A stretch of 64,000 bases of DNA from Limnohabitans sp. Rim47. Lineage in GTDB: Bacteria; Pseudomonadota; Gammaproteobacteria; Burkholderiales; Burkholderiaceae_C. The translations under genes were made by a program, and so were the position numbers. Below, in pieces: positions 13,554-21,370 of the stretch. Numbering within the stretch: position 1 is the first letter of the stretch; every line of letters starts with the position of its first letter. The DNA lies in NCBI RefSeq assembly GCF_001517545.1, contig NZ_FBYA01000002.1, positions 392,559 to 456,558 on the forward strand, given 5' to 3'. The notes beneath the pieces were generated by a model that saw nothing but the letters and a program-made list of their open reading frames with translations, did not search any database and was not told the origin of the DNA.

Positions 13554-13580
13554 TTTAATTGGGATCTGACCCCGATTAAA
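13554..13580. repeat. Right terminal palindrome of the RAYT unit
   Basis: TTTAATTGGG and CCCGATTAAA pair around ATCTGAC with a single G.T position. The reverse complement shares the 18-base core GGGGTCAGATCCCAATTA with the left palindrome, so the two ends form an inverted pair around the transposase gene. Confidence 0.75.
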
Positions 13581-13604
13581 CCTATCACCACCATTACTCG
13601 CGGA

Positions 13605-13641
13605 AAAAAGACGCCCGATACATTGCATCGGGCGTCTTTTT
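13605..13641 (-). terminator. Strong bidirectional intrinsic terminator
   Basis: A perfect 15-bp stem AAAAAGACGCCCGAT / ATCGGGCGTCTTTTT with a 7-base loop. On the minus strand it lies 69 bases after the stop of the Cys-rich peptide gene and separates that transcript from the transposase. The T-runs on both sides allow function in either direction. Confidence 0.85.
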
Positions 13642-13709
13642 GCAGAAAAAACTGAAGTCTCTTCAAGCTTTAGGCGTCAACCTAAATCAAGAGGGCAACT
13701 TGAATAAAT

Positions 13710-13853
13710 TCACCAATATGTGCATTCACAAGTTGTTTGGTTACCTTGTTTTGTGCAGCGCACTTTTTCACCGGGTTTGCATGACTGTGCAAATGCAATT
13801 GATAAACCTGAAATCAATGCCAAGCCCAATGCGAATTTTGTAATGAGTTTCAC
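13710..13853 (-). CDS. Small secreted Cys-rich peptide (47 aa), function unknown
   Basis: I do not recognise the family. The GTG start at 13853 is chosen because AAGGA lies 6 bases upstream (AAGGATAACTGTG); the longer reading from an upstream TTG has no such site. Residues 1-22 form a textbook signal peptide (VKLITKFALGLALISGLS ending in AFA). The mature part is only about 25 residues, basic, with Cys25, Cys33, Cys42 and Cys44, enough for two disulfides, ending in CECTYW. The gene is followed by a strong terminator and faces a divergent XRE regulator 90 bases away. It is less GC-rich than its neighbours, suggesting acquisition. It could be a toxin, bacteriocin-like peptide or signal; nothing here decides. 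Confidence 0.6.
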   Translation of the reverse strand: MKLITKFALGLALISGLSIAFAQSCKPGEKVRCTKQGNQTTCECTYW

Positions 13854-13943
13854 AGTTATCCTTTCTAGAAATGACCGCCAATTGAACGGTTTGGGTATTT
13901 TATCCCGTGGTTTTATGTCCGTCAACAAAGAATTATCGCGGGC

Positions 13944-14189
13944 ATGGCAAAGCCCTCACCAAAACATGCTGGCAACGAAGACCTTAAGGCTTTGGGGTTG
14001 GTCATTAAAAATTTGCGGCTTGAATCGGGCATTTCACAAGAAGCACTGGCACACAATGCCGAGCTTGACCGCTCTTACATGGGCGGCGTGGAACGCGGAG
14101 AACATAATCTGACTTTGATGGGCCTCAAAAAAATAGCTGAGGCTCTCCATGTCAAACCTTCGCAACTGCTCAGTTCAGCTGGACTGTAG
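13944..14189 (+). CDS. XRE-family helix-turn-helix transcriptional regulator
   Basis: An 81-residue protein consisting of one cro/C1-type HTH domain: LGLVIKNLRLESGISQEALA, then DRSYMGGVERGEHNLTL and IAEALHVKPSQLL at residues 17-76. The arrangement Ser-Gln-Glu-Ala-Leu-Ala plus YMGGVERG is typical of short solitary XRE regulators. It is divergent from the secreted Cys-rich peptide gene across a 90-base AT-rich gap, so it is the natural candidate to control it. Its last 20 bases overlap the convergent methyltransferase gene. Confidence 0.85.
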   Translation: MAKPSPKHAGNEDLKALGLVIKNLRLESGISQEALAHNAELDRSYMGGVERGEHNLTLMGLKKIAEALHVKPSQLLSSAGL

Positions 14190-15054
14190 ACGGGTAGCGC
14201 AAAAAAGCTAACCCATCAATGCCAAACTCCTTGAGCAGCGCCAGCAGGCGCTCGCCCGAGGCGCGTTTTTTCTGACCGGTGTATTTGGCCAAAATCAGTT
14301 CATTCTTCATGCTGTGCTCCCAGCCCACCAGTTCGGTCACGGTGACTTGATAGCCTTGTGACTCCAGGTACAGGCAGCGCAGCACGTTGGTGAGTTGGCT
14401 GCCCACTTCGCGTGTGTGCAAGGGGTGCCGCCACAACTCAGCCAAGGGCGTGCGCTGCAAATTCAACGCCTTGTTGTGGTTCAGCGCCCGGGCCAATTCA
14501 GCCTGACAGCAAGGCACCAGCACCATGTATTTGGCCTTCTTTAGCAGGCCAAAGGCAATGGCATCGTCGGTGGCGGTGTCGCAGGCGTGCAGCGCGGTGA
14601 CCACGTCGATTTGCGGTGGCAGCGCGCTGCTTTGGGCCGATTCGGCCACACTCAGGTTGAGAAACTGCATCCGCTCAAACAGCAGACGCTGGGCCAAGGC
14701 TTTGGACGATTCGACCAATTCGCTGCGCGTCTCGATGCCATAAATCGTGCCTTGGCCCAAGGCTTTGAAAAACAAGTCGTAAACGATGAAACCCAAATAC
14801 GACTTGCCTGCACCGTGGTCGGCCAGTGTCGGGCCAGCCTCGCTGGCGGGCAGTTCGAGCAGCAGCTTTTCGATGAACTGGAACAGGTGGTAGACCTGTT
14901 TGAGCTTGCGACGCGAATCCTGGTTGAGCTTGCCATCGCGCGTGAGGATGTGCAGTTGCTTGAGCAATTCGACCGACTGGCCGGGGCGCACTTCGGGGGG
15001 CAATGCGGCAGGGCTGGCGGAGGGCGTCTTGGGAGCGCGTGTGGGAGTTTTCAT
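14170..15054 (-). CDS. SAM-dependent methyltransferase (Methyltransf_32/GSTCD-like)
   Basis: A 294-residue cytoplasmic protein with a Rossmann-type SAM site LADHGAGKSYLGFIVYDL at residues 77-94. The later motifs HACDTATDDAI and VPCCQAELA are characteristic of the family related to the methyltransferase domain of human GSTCD (Methyltransf_32). The substrate is unknown; RNA is often suggested for this family. The start overlaps the DUF1415 stop as ATGA, so three genes (MFS, DUF1415, methyltransferase) look translationally coupled. Confidence 0.75.
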   Translation of the reverse strand: MKTPTRAPKTPSASPAALPPEVRPGQSVELLKQLHILTRDGKLNQDSRRKLKQVYHLFQFIEKLLLELPASEAGPTLADHGAGKSYLGFIVYDLFFKALGQGTIYGIETRSELVESSKALAQRLLFERMQFLNLSVAESAQSSALPPQIDVVTALHACDTATDDAIAFGLLKKAKYMVLVPCCQAELARALNHNKALNLQRTPLAELWRHPLHTREVGSQLTNVLRCLYLESQGYQVTVTELVGWEHSMKNELILAKYTGQKKRASGERLLALLKEFGIDGLAFLRYPSTVQLN

Positions 15055-15605
15055 GGTGTGGGACCGACAGCCAGCTTTTTCCAGCCCTCGGCACCCAGCT
15101 TTTCCAGGGTCGCCATATTGGTCTCGTAAATCATTTCGGCTTCAGGAAAAGCCTCCACCGCCCGGTCGATGCTTTCCTCACGCAGCAAATGCAGCGTGGG
15201 GTAGGGCGAGCGGTTGGTGAAATTGCCAATGTCATCCGGCTCGGTGTCGGCAAACTGGAACTGCGGGTGAAAACTCGCCACCTGAAATTCGCCCTCCATG
15301 TCCAGCTCTTGCAGCACCGCATCGGCTTCGTCCAGAAAATCGTTGAACTCCAGAAAATCCTGCAGCATCTGCGGCACGATCAAGAGCACGGTCTCACGCT
15401 CTTCGGCGGGCATGGCGGCCAGCGCCTGCAACTGCTCGATCAACTCGTCACGCAAACCTTCAAGGCCTTTGGCCTCGCTCACCACATAGTGGATTTGGCC
15501 CTTCACATGCGGGGCTTTGGCAAATGGGCACAGGTTCAGGCCTATCACGGCGCGTTCGAGCCAGCGAACGGTGTCGGCGATTTCGGGGGTGTTCATATCG
15601 GTCAT
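15051..15605 (-). CDS. DUF1415 family protein
   Basis: A 184-residue cytoplasmic protein of unknown function. The conserved opening TVRWLERAVIGLNLCPFAKAP, the MPAEERETVLLIVPQML segment and the C-terminal HPYPTLHLLRE-like block are typical of DUF1415. Start ATG 15605 is supported by the ATGA overlap with the stop of the MFS gene upstream; the in-frame upstream extension is rejected. No catalytic motif is obvious apart from conserved Cys and His positions near the N-terminus. Confidence 0.8.
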   Translation of the reverse strand: MTDMNTPEIADTVRWLERAVIGLNLCPFAKAPHVKGQIHYVVSEAKGLEGLRDELIEQLQALAAMPAEERETVLLIVPQMLQDFLEFNDFLDEADAVLQELDMEGEFQVASFHPQFQFADTEPDDIGNFTNRSPYPTLHLLREESIDRAVEAFPEAEMIYETNMATLEKLGAEGWKKLAVGPTP

Positions 15606-16816
15606 GGGCGAGATTGTGCCTGCATCGTTTGTCGCTCCAGCTCTCGCCCAGCCGCCCAAGCCAAGGCCGCGCCGACCACACAGCACCCCACGGTGACCAG
15701 CGGCGTGAGCTGCCAGCCGCCTGCAGTTGCGGCCACGCTGGCCACCACGGGCGGCCCGACAAACTGGCCCAAGGCCGACAGTTGCTGCACCCAGCCCACG
15801 GTGGTGGCCACTTGCTGTTCACCCGGGGCCAGGCGCACAGCCAGACTGAACAAGGTACCCGGCACCAACCCGCCCACACCCGAAAACAGCAGCACTCCGG
15901 CAAAACGCAGCCAAGGGAGGCCTTCGGTGAACGAGGCAAAGGCCACCGTGCTGCCCAGCGCCATCGCACCAAAGCCCAGCCACAGCGTAGCGCGAGCTGC
16001 CCAACCGCTTTGCAGCAAACGGCCCGAGGCCATGTTGCCCACGATGTTAACCGCTGCCGCCAAGGCTGTGAGCACGCCCAGCACAGCCCCGCTCACACCC
16101 GCTGCGGCATAGATCGAGGGCAAAAACCCAACCACCGCCAACCACTGGCCCGAATACATGGCAAAAGTGAGTGCCACCAACCAGGGGCCGCGCGTGCTCA
16201 ATGTGCGGTGCAAGCGGGCGCATGCGCCCTGCCCCGCCGTGACCAGCGCCGCGCTGGGATCGGCAGGGACGCTGCGCCACAGCCACACGGCCATGGCCAG
16301 CGACACGGCGGAAAACCACCACCACCATGCGCTCCAACCCCAGGCCGGAATGAACAGCGGCCCCGCCAACAAAGCCAGCGCGGTGCCCGTGGGCATGTAC
16401 GCGCCCCACACCCCCAACATGCCGGACAGCTGCGCAGGCGGCACCAAGCGGCGGATCAAGGCGGGGGCAGGCAAAGCGACCAGCAAAAAGCCCAGGCCTT
16501 CGATGGCCCGCAGCGCCAGCAAAGAGGTGACCGAGGTGGCCAAACCGCCCAAACCACTGGCCAGCGCCAGCAGGCACAGGCCGCGCACCATGCTGCGTTT
16601 GAGGCCCATGCCGTCGGCCCACAAACCCATGAACACGGCCAGACTCAAACCCGCCAACTGAACGATGGACAAGAGGAAACCGGACTGCACCAGCGTCAGG
16701 CCCAGCTCAGCCTGCAGCGCGGGCAAAGCAGGTGGGAGTTTGCCGACCTGCAAGGCCGCCACGCCCCCGGCCAGCACGACCAGCCAGGCGGCGCGGTCAG
16801 AACATCGGGCAGTCAT
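15602..16816 (-). CDS. Major facilitator superfamily transporter (CynX/NimT-like)
   Basis: A 404-residue permease with about twelve hydrophobic segments and a two-fold repeat typical of MFS. The start at ATG 16816 (MTARCSDRAAWLVVLAGG) puts the first helix in the usual place. A motif A-like GLWADGMGLKRSM follows helix 2. The sequence resembles the CynX/NimT branch (cyanate, nitroimidazole), but the substrate cannot be told. A proline-rich and glycine-rich C-terminal half is retained intact. Coupled to DUF1415 by ATGA. Confidence 0.8.
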   Translation of the reverse strand: MTARCSDRAAWLVVLAGGVAALQVGKLPPALPALQAELGLTLVQSGFLLSIVQLAGLSLAVFMGLWADGMGLKRSMVRGLCLLALASGLGGLATSVTSLLALRAIEGLGFLLVALPAPALIRRLVPPAQLSGMLGVWGAYMPTGTALALLAGPLFIPAWGWSAWWWWFSAVSLAMAVWLWRSVPADPSAALVTAGQGACARLHRTLSTRGPWLVALTFAMYSGQWLAVVGFLPSIYAAAGVSGAVLGVLTALAAAVNIVGNMASGRLLQSGWAARATLWLGFGAMALGSTVAFASFTEGLPWLRFAGVLLFSGVGGLVPGTLFSLAVRLAPGEQQVATTVGWVQQLSALGQFVGPPVVASVAATAGGWQLTPLVTVGCCVVGAALAWAAGRELERQTMQAQSRP

Positions 16817-16838
16817 CACAAGCCTTGACTGCTCGCAC

Positions 16839-16866
16839 ATTCGCGAGCAAGGGCTCGCTCCCACAA
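16839..16866. repeat. REP-like intergenic palindrome
   Basis: The stretch TTCGCGAGCAAGGGCTCGCT continues into CCCACA. GCGAGC and GCTCGC pair around a short loop. Both the hairpin and the CTCCCACA tail closely resemble the classic Pseudomonas REP element, which is unexpected in a betaproteobacterium. It lies between the MFS start and the dgt stop. Only one copy is seen in the window. Confidence 0.55.
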
Positions 16867-16882
16867 AGACCGCTCAATAGGC

Positions 16883-18058
16883 TCACAGCAGCTTGCGCCC
16901 GGTCAGGCGTTCGTGTTCGCGCAGGGCAAAGCGGTCGGTCATGCCCGCAATGTAATCGGCCACGCTGCGGTGCAGATCGGCGCTGGCCGCAAAGTCGCTG
17001 GGCATTTCGCTGGGCTGGCGCACATAGGCCTCAAACAATTCGCGCACGGCTTGCTGGGCCTGGCCGGTGGTTTGCATCACTTGCGGATGGCGATACAGAC
17101 TGGCAAACAAAAACTTCTTCAACTCGCCCGTGCGGGCTTTCATCTGCGGACTGAAGCCCACCAAAGGTCCGGCCAAGCGGGCTTCGTCTGCGCTTTGCAC
17201 CCCTGCCAGCGCCACGGCCTGGCGGGTGGTGTCGATCACGTCATACACCTGGTCGCTCAGCATGCGACGGATGGTCTCGTACAAAAGCCGGCGGGGCTTG
17301 TGCGCCAGCGCCGGGTGTTCGCACACTGCCTGCTGGTGGTAATGCGCAAACAACTCGACCTGCAGCAATTGCTCGATGCTGATCAGGCCCGAGCGCACGC
17401 CGTCGTCGATGTCGTGCGCGTTGTACGCAATCGCGTCGGCCAAATTGCACAACTGCGCTTCCAAGCTGGGCTGGGTGCGATCGATGAAGCGGCGCCCCAC
17501 CCCGCCCGGCTCGGCCAGCTCCAGTTGCTCGGCGTTGGCTCGCGAGCAATGTTTGAGCACGCCTTCGCGGGTTTCAAAACTCAGGTTCAGGCCATCAAAC
17601 GCGGGGTATCGCTCTTCCAGTTGGTCCACCACGCGCAGGCTTTGCAGGTTGTGCTCAAAGCCGCCGTGCTCGGCCATGCACGCGTTCAGCGCATCTTGCC
17701 CAGCATGGCCAAACGGCGTGTGGCCCAGGTCGTGCGCCAGCGCCACGGCCTCCACCAAATCTTCGTGGAGCCCCAGCGCGCGGGCAATCGAACGGCCCAG
17801 CTGCGCCACCTCCAGCGAATGCGTCAAGCGCGTGCGGAACAAATCGCCTTCGTGGTTCAAGAACACCTGCGTCTTGTAAACCAAGCGCCGAAACGCGGTG
17901 GAATGCACGATGCGGTCGCGGTCTCTTTGGTAGGCATTGCGCGTGGGCGCGGCAGGCTCGGGGTGGCGTCGGCCTCGGCTTTGCGCTGGGTCGCAAGCCA
18001 GCGCCGACAACAGGCCGCCTGCTTGGCCCGGCAGTTCAGCCATTTCACTCAGTGGCAT
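16883..18058 (-). CDS. dgt: Deoxyguanosinetriphosphate triphosphohydrolase-like protein
   Basis: A 391-residue HD-domain enzyme that hydrolyses dNTPs to the nucleoside and triphosphate. The HD metal site is visible as FRTRLTHSLEVAQ (His80) and LAHDLGHTPFGH (His109-Asp110), with the family motif DRDRIVHSTAFRRLVYKTQVF upstream. Length fits the shorter type-2 dGTPase-like group. It begins 10 bases after the aroB stop, consistent with co-transcription with aroKB, an order common in betaproteobacteria. Confidence 0.92.
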   Translation of the reverse strand: MPLSEMAELPGQAGGLLSALACDPAQSRGRRHPEPAAPTRNAYQRDRDRIVHSTAFRRLVYKTQVFLNHEGDLFRTRLTHSLEVAQLGRSIARALGLHEDLVEAVALAHDLGHTPFGHAGQDALNACMAEHGGFEHNLQSLRVVDQLEERYPAFDGLNLSFETREGVLKHCSRANAEQLELAEPGGVGRRFIDRTQPSLEAQLCNLADAIAYNAHDIDDGVRSGLISIEQLLQVELFAHYHQQAVCEHPALAHKPRRLLYETIRRMLSDQVYDVIDTTRQAVALAGVQSADEARLAGPLVGFSPQMKARTGELKKFLFASLYRHPQVMQTTGQAQQAVRELFEAYVRQPSEMPSDFAASADLHRSVADYIAGMTDRFALREHERLTGRKLL

Positions 18059-18067
18059 GGCAAGGCT

Positions 18068-19180
18068 TTAGGCGCAGCACGCGTTGATCACGTCGCGCAC
18101 CAAGGCGTCGGGTGCGCCGCAGACGGCGGCGTGGCCGGGGCCGTCGATCACCACAAACTGGATGTCGCCGCCCACGGCTTTTTTATCGAGGCGCATGTGT
18201 TCGATGTAATGCCCCGCGTTGTCACTGGCATCGATGACCGGGCCACGCACGGGCAATCCGGCGCGTTCGATCAAGGCACGCAAACGCGCGACAAAAGCGG
18301 CATCGACTTGGCCCAAACGGTGTGACAACTCGGCCGCCATGACCATGCCACAGCCCACGGCCTCGCCGTGCAGCCAAACACCAAAGCCCAGACCGGCTTC
18401 GATGGCGTGGCCAAAGGTGTGGCCAAAGTTCAAGATGGCCCGCAGGCCCGCTTCGCGTTCGTCTTGCCCGACCACCCAGGCCTTGATCTCGCAGCTGCGT
18501 TTGACCGCATGGGCCAGCGCTTGCGGCTCTTGCGCGATGAGGGCGTCGATGTTCGCCTCGATCCAGTCCAAAAACGCCATGTCGGCAATCGGGCCGTATT
18601 TGATGACTTCGGCCAAGCCCGCGCTCAGCTCGCGTGGCGGCAAGGTTTGCAAGCTGTTCAGGTCACAGACCACACGCACCGGCTGGTAAAAAGCGCCGAT
18701 CATGTTTTTGCCCAGCGGGTGGTTGATGGCGGTTTTGCCGCCCACCGACGAGTCGACCTGCGACAAAAGCGTGGTCGGCACCTGCACAAAAGGCACGCCA
18801 CGCATGTAGCTGGCAGCCGCAAAGCCAGTCATGTCGCCGATCACGCCACCGCCCAAGGCAAACAACACGGTCTTGCGGTCGCAGCCTTTGGACAGCAGTG
18901 CGTCAAAAATCAGGTTCAAGGTCTGCCAGTCTTTGTGGGCCTCGCCATCGGGCAAGACCACGGTGTGCACCTGCTTGTAGTGTGCAGCGATGGCCTTGCG
19001 CAAAGCGGCTTCGTACAACGGGGCAATGGTCTCGTTGGTCACGATCATGGCCGTCTGCGCTTTGGGCAGCCCGGCCCAAGTGCCTGGGCGGCCCATCAGG
19101 CCTTGGCCAATGTGGATGTCGTAACTGCGGTCGTCCAGCGAAATGGTGACCTGTTCAAGGGTGGGGGTGTGCTCTGACAT
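18068..19180 (-). CDS. aroB: 3-dehydroquinate synthase
   Basis: Second enzyme of the shikimate pathway, converting DAHP to 3-dehydroquinate with bound NAD and a divalent metal. The 370-residue protein has the NAD site [13 protein letters not shown], the substrate loop [19 protein letters not shown] and the metal-ligand motif [13 protein letters not shown] choose ATG 19180 ([10 protein letters not shown]), which follows a GGGGGC stretch; an in-frame ATG or GTG three codons upstream is possible. Preceded by aroK with a 32-base gap. Confidence 0.96.
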   Translation of the reverse strand: MSEHTPTLEQVTISLDDRSYDIHIGQGLMGRPGTWAGLPKAQTAMIVTNETIAPLYEAALRKAIAAHYKQVHTVVLPDGEAHKDWQTLNLIFDALLSKGCDRKTVLFALGGGVIGDMTGFAAASYMRGVPFVQVPTTLLSQVDSSVGGKTAINHPLGKNMIGAFYQPVRVVCDLNSLQTLPPRELSAGLAEVIKYGPIADMAFLDWIEANIDALIAQEPQALAHAVKRSCEIKAWVVGQDEREAGLRAILNFGHTFGHAIEAGLGFGVWLHGEAVGCGMVMAAELSHRLGQVDAAFVARLRALIERAGLPVRGPVIDASDNAGHYIEHMRLDKKAVGGDIQFVVIDGPGHAAVCGAPDALVRDVINACCA

Positions 19181-19212
19181 AGCCCCCAAGTGTAGGGGCT
19201 TTGGCCTGTGGT

Positions 19213-19770
19213 TCAGGCGCTGGCCGCGGGTTGGTTGGGGGCTGGCTTTGGCGCGGGCAAATGGCCTGCCAACTCCAGCTGCATGACGATCATGTTGACC
19301 AGCGTGGCCACCGAAGGGCGTCCGGTTTCGATGACAAAGTGGGCAGCATCGCGGTACAGCGGGTCTCGCGCTTCAAACAAAGTCCGCAAACGGCTGAGCG
19401 GGTCATCCACCTGCAACAAAGGCCGCGCAGTGTCGTGGCGCACACGGCGAAACACGTCTTCAGGCGTGGACCGCAGGTAAATCACATGGCCGCGCTCGCG
19501 CAAATGGCGGCGGTTGGCTTCGCGCAAGACAGAACCGCCCCCGGTGGCGATCACGCCCTTATGGGTTTGGGTCAGATCGTCAAGCACCTGTTGCTCGACG
19601 TCGCGGAAGCTGTCTTCACCTTCGCGGGCAAAGAATTCCCGGATCGAGCAGCCCAGACGGTGCTCGATCACATGGTCGGAATCGACAAAGGGCAGCCCCA
19701 GACGGCGTGCCAGCTGCCGGCCAATGGTGGTTTTGCCCGAGCCTGGAAGGCCCACGAAAATGATGCTCAA
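19213..19770 (-). CDS. aroK: Shikimate kinase
   Basis: Phosphorylates shikimate at the 3-hydroxyl. Walker [10 protein letters not shown] lies at residues 6-14, the shikimate-contacting [11 protein letters not shown] and GGGSVLRE follow, and the lid [13 protein letters not shown] is present. No ATG is available near the expected N-terminus. I place the start at TTG 19770 (SIIFVGLPG...), which matches family length at 185 residues; a GTG at 19806 adds 12 residues with little family resemblance. Between pilQ and aroB, an order shared with E. coli hofQ-aroK-aroB. Confidence 0.93.
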   Translation of the reverse strand: MSIIFVGLPGSGKTTIGRQLARRLGLPFVDSDHVIEHRLGCSIREFFAREGEDSFRDVEQQVLDDLTQTHKGVIATGGGSVLREANRRHLRERGHVIYLRSTPEDVFRRVRHDTARPLLQVDDPLSRLRTLFEARDPLYRDAAHFVIETGRPSVATLVNMIVMQLELAGHLPAPKPAPNQPAASA

Positions 19771-19897
19771 GGAAGTCTCACACTGGAAATATCGGCTTGA
19801 CCACACAAAAAAATGGCCAGCGCTTCAGAGCCTGCAAGTGTATTCGACCGGCTTGACCCGCATGGCCCTTTAGGCAAAGGTCAGAGGGAACCCTGCT

Positions 19898-21370
19898 TCA
19901 GGGTGGCAGTGCGGCAGGGCCATCGGCCACCACCCGAGGCGTCAGGAAAATCAACAACTCGCTTTTGCGTCGGGTCTGATCGCGGTTTTTAAACAGCCAG
20001 CCCAAGCCAGGCACATCGCCCAAACCGGGGACTTTGGCTTCGTCGCTGCGGTTGGTTTCTTCGTAAATGCCGCCCAGCACCACGGTGCCACCGTCTTCCA
20101 CCCGCACCTGGGTCTTCACATGCTTGGTGTTGATGGCATAACCCGCCGGCGTGAGTTGCCCGACGCTGTCGCGGTTCACGTCCACATCCAGCACAACAGA
20201 ACCATCGGGGGTGATTTGGGGCGTCACCTCGAGCTTGAGGTTGGCCTTTCTGAAAGAAATGGCGGTCACGCCAGTGCCCACGGCGATTTGATAAGGCAGC
20301 TCGGTGCCCTGCTCGATCAAGGCCTTGGTCTGGTCGGCTGTGACCACGCGGGGCCGCGACACCACCTTGCCCAAACCTGCTGCCTCCAAAGCCGAAATTT
20401 CCACATTGATGAACCGATCGGCGGCGGCGTTGAACAGCGATACGGCAAAAGTGGCCGGGTTGTTGAGCGTTTGTCCGGCCAATCCTGCAGGCAGGTTGAC
20501 CTGATTGCCAGCCACTGTGCCGGCCGCTGCGGGCTGGTTGTTGGCCCCCAGGGCCAGGGTGTTGGACCGGCCTTGCACCTTCATGGGGATCGCCAGACCT
20601 GCCCCCAGCCGCACCCCGAGCGATTGGCCAAACTGGTCATCGGCTTCAACGATGCGGGCCTCGATCAGGACCTGCCGCACCGGAACATCCAACTGAGCCA
20701 GCACTTTTTCAATATCCAGCAAACGAACGGGCAGGTCTGAAATGAAAATCTGGTTGGTCCGAGGCTCGGCCAATACACTGCCGCGAGCACTCAACCAACG
20801 CCCCCCGCTGCTGCCTGCTGCGCCGCCTTGCAAACGCTGCGCCACTTCGGTGGCGCGGGCATATTGCAAACGCAAGGACAGCATTTGCAAAGGGCTCACA
20901 GCGTCCAGTGCAGCTTGGGCGTCGAGTTGTTTTTTTTCACGCAAGGCCCATTCGCCTTGTGGTGCCACCCACAAAACACGGCCCTCCTGACGCGAAATCA
21001 GGCCTTTGGACTGCAACACAATGCCCAGGGCTTGCTGCCACGGCACATCGTTTAAACGCACGCTCACGGGCCCACTCACGCTGTCGGTCGGCACCACATT
21101 CAGGCCCGAAAAATCAGCAAAAACCTGCAACAGCGCTTTGATGTCGATATTCTGAAAGTTCAGGCTGATCGGCTTGCCGCCCGGCACAAAACCAGGCACA
21201 AGCCCGGGGACCACCGAAGTCATACCGACCACCGACGACGGCTGCGGCGCAAGCGCTTCGGGCGTTTGCGCCAATGACGACAGCGCAACACCGAAGGCGC
21301 CACAACTCAGGCACCCCCACAGGCCCCAACCTAAGCACCCACGAGCGCCAGATTTTTTGAAGGTCATCAT
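19898..21370 (-). CDS. pilQ: Secretin PilQ/HofQ/ComE (short form)
   Basis: A 490-residue outer membrane secretin pore for type IV pili or competence DNA uptake. After the signal peptide the STN/N0 domain reads ISLNFQNIDIKALLQVFADF, then one NHR module and the secretin core with VPGLGDVPGLGWLFKN and the C-terminal KSELLIFLTPRVV. The AMIN domains found at the N-terminus of canonical PilQ (about 700 residues) are absent. The size and position between mrcA and aroK match HofQ of E. coli and ComE of Haemophilus. Start ATG 21370 overlaps the previous stop (TGATG). Confidence 0.9.
   Translation of the reverse strand: MMTFKKSGARGCLGWGLWGCLSCGAFGVALSSLAQTPEALAPQPSSVVGMTSVVPGLVPGFVPGGKPISLNFQNIDIKALLQVFADFSGLNVVPTDSVSGPVSVRLNDVPWQQALGIVLQSKGLISRQEGRVLWVAPQGEWALREKKQLDAQAALDAVSPLQMLSLRLQYARATEVAQRLQGGAAGSSGGRWLSARGSVLAEPRTNQIFISDLPVRLLDIEKVLAQLDVPVRQVLIEARIVEADDQFGQSLGVRLGAGLAIPMKVQGRSNTLALGANNQPAAAGTVAGNQVNLPAGLAGQTLNNPATFAVSLFNAAADRFINVEISALEAAGLGKVVSRPRVVTADQTKALIEQGTELPYQIAVGTGVTAISFRKANLKLEVTPQITPDGSVVLDVDVNRDSVGQLTPAGYAINTKHVKTQVRVEDGGTVVLGGIYEETNRSDEAKVPGLGDVPGLGWLFKNRDQTRRKSELLIFLTPRVVADGPAALPP

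Larger units (their letters stand above)
12764..13580 (-). mobile_element. REP-associated tyrosine transposase (RAYT) unit with flanking inverted palindromes
   Basis: One Y1-type transposase gene is bracketed by two related palindromes that face each other. Left: TAATTGGG-GTCAGAT-CCCAATTA (12767-12789). Right, on the opposite strand, carries the same core GGGGTCAGATCCCAATTA (13554-13580). Both can fold as hairpins. Hairpin ends around a Y1 transposase are the organisation expected of RAYT or IS200-like elements. I see no target duplication, which fits this mechanism. Confidence 0.7.

Noticed and set aside
13720..14112. A 130-codon plus-strand frame across the Cys-rich peptide and XRE genes
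   Set aside because: It overlaps two better-supported genes in other frames, and the XRE frame carries a clear HTH domain while this one does not.
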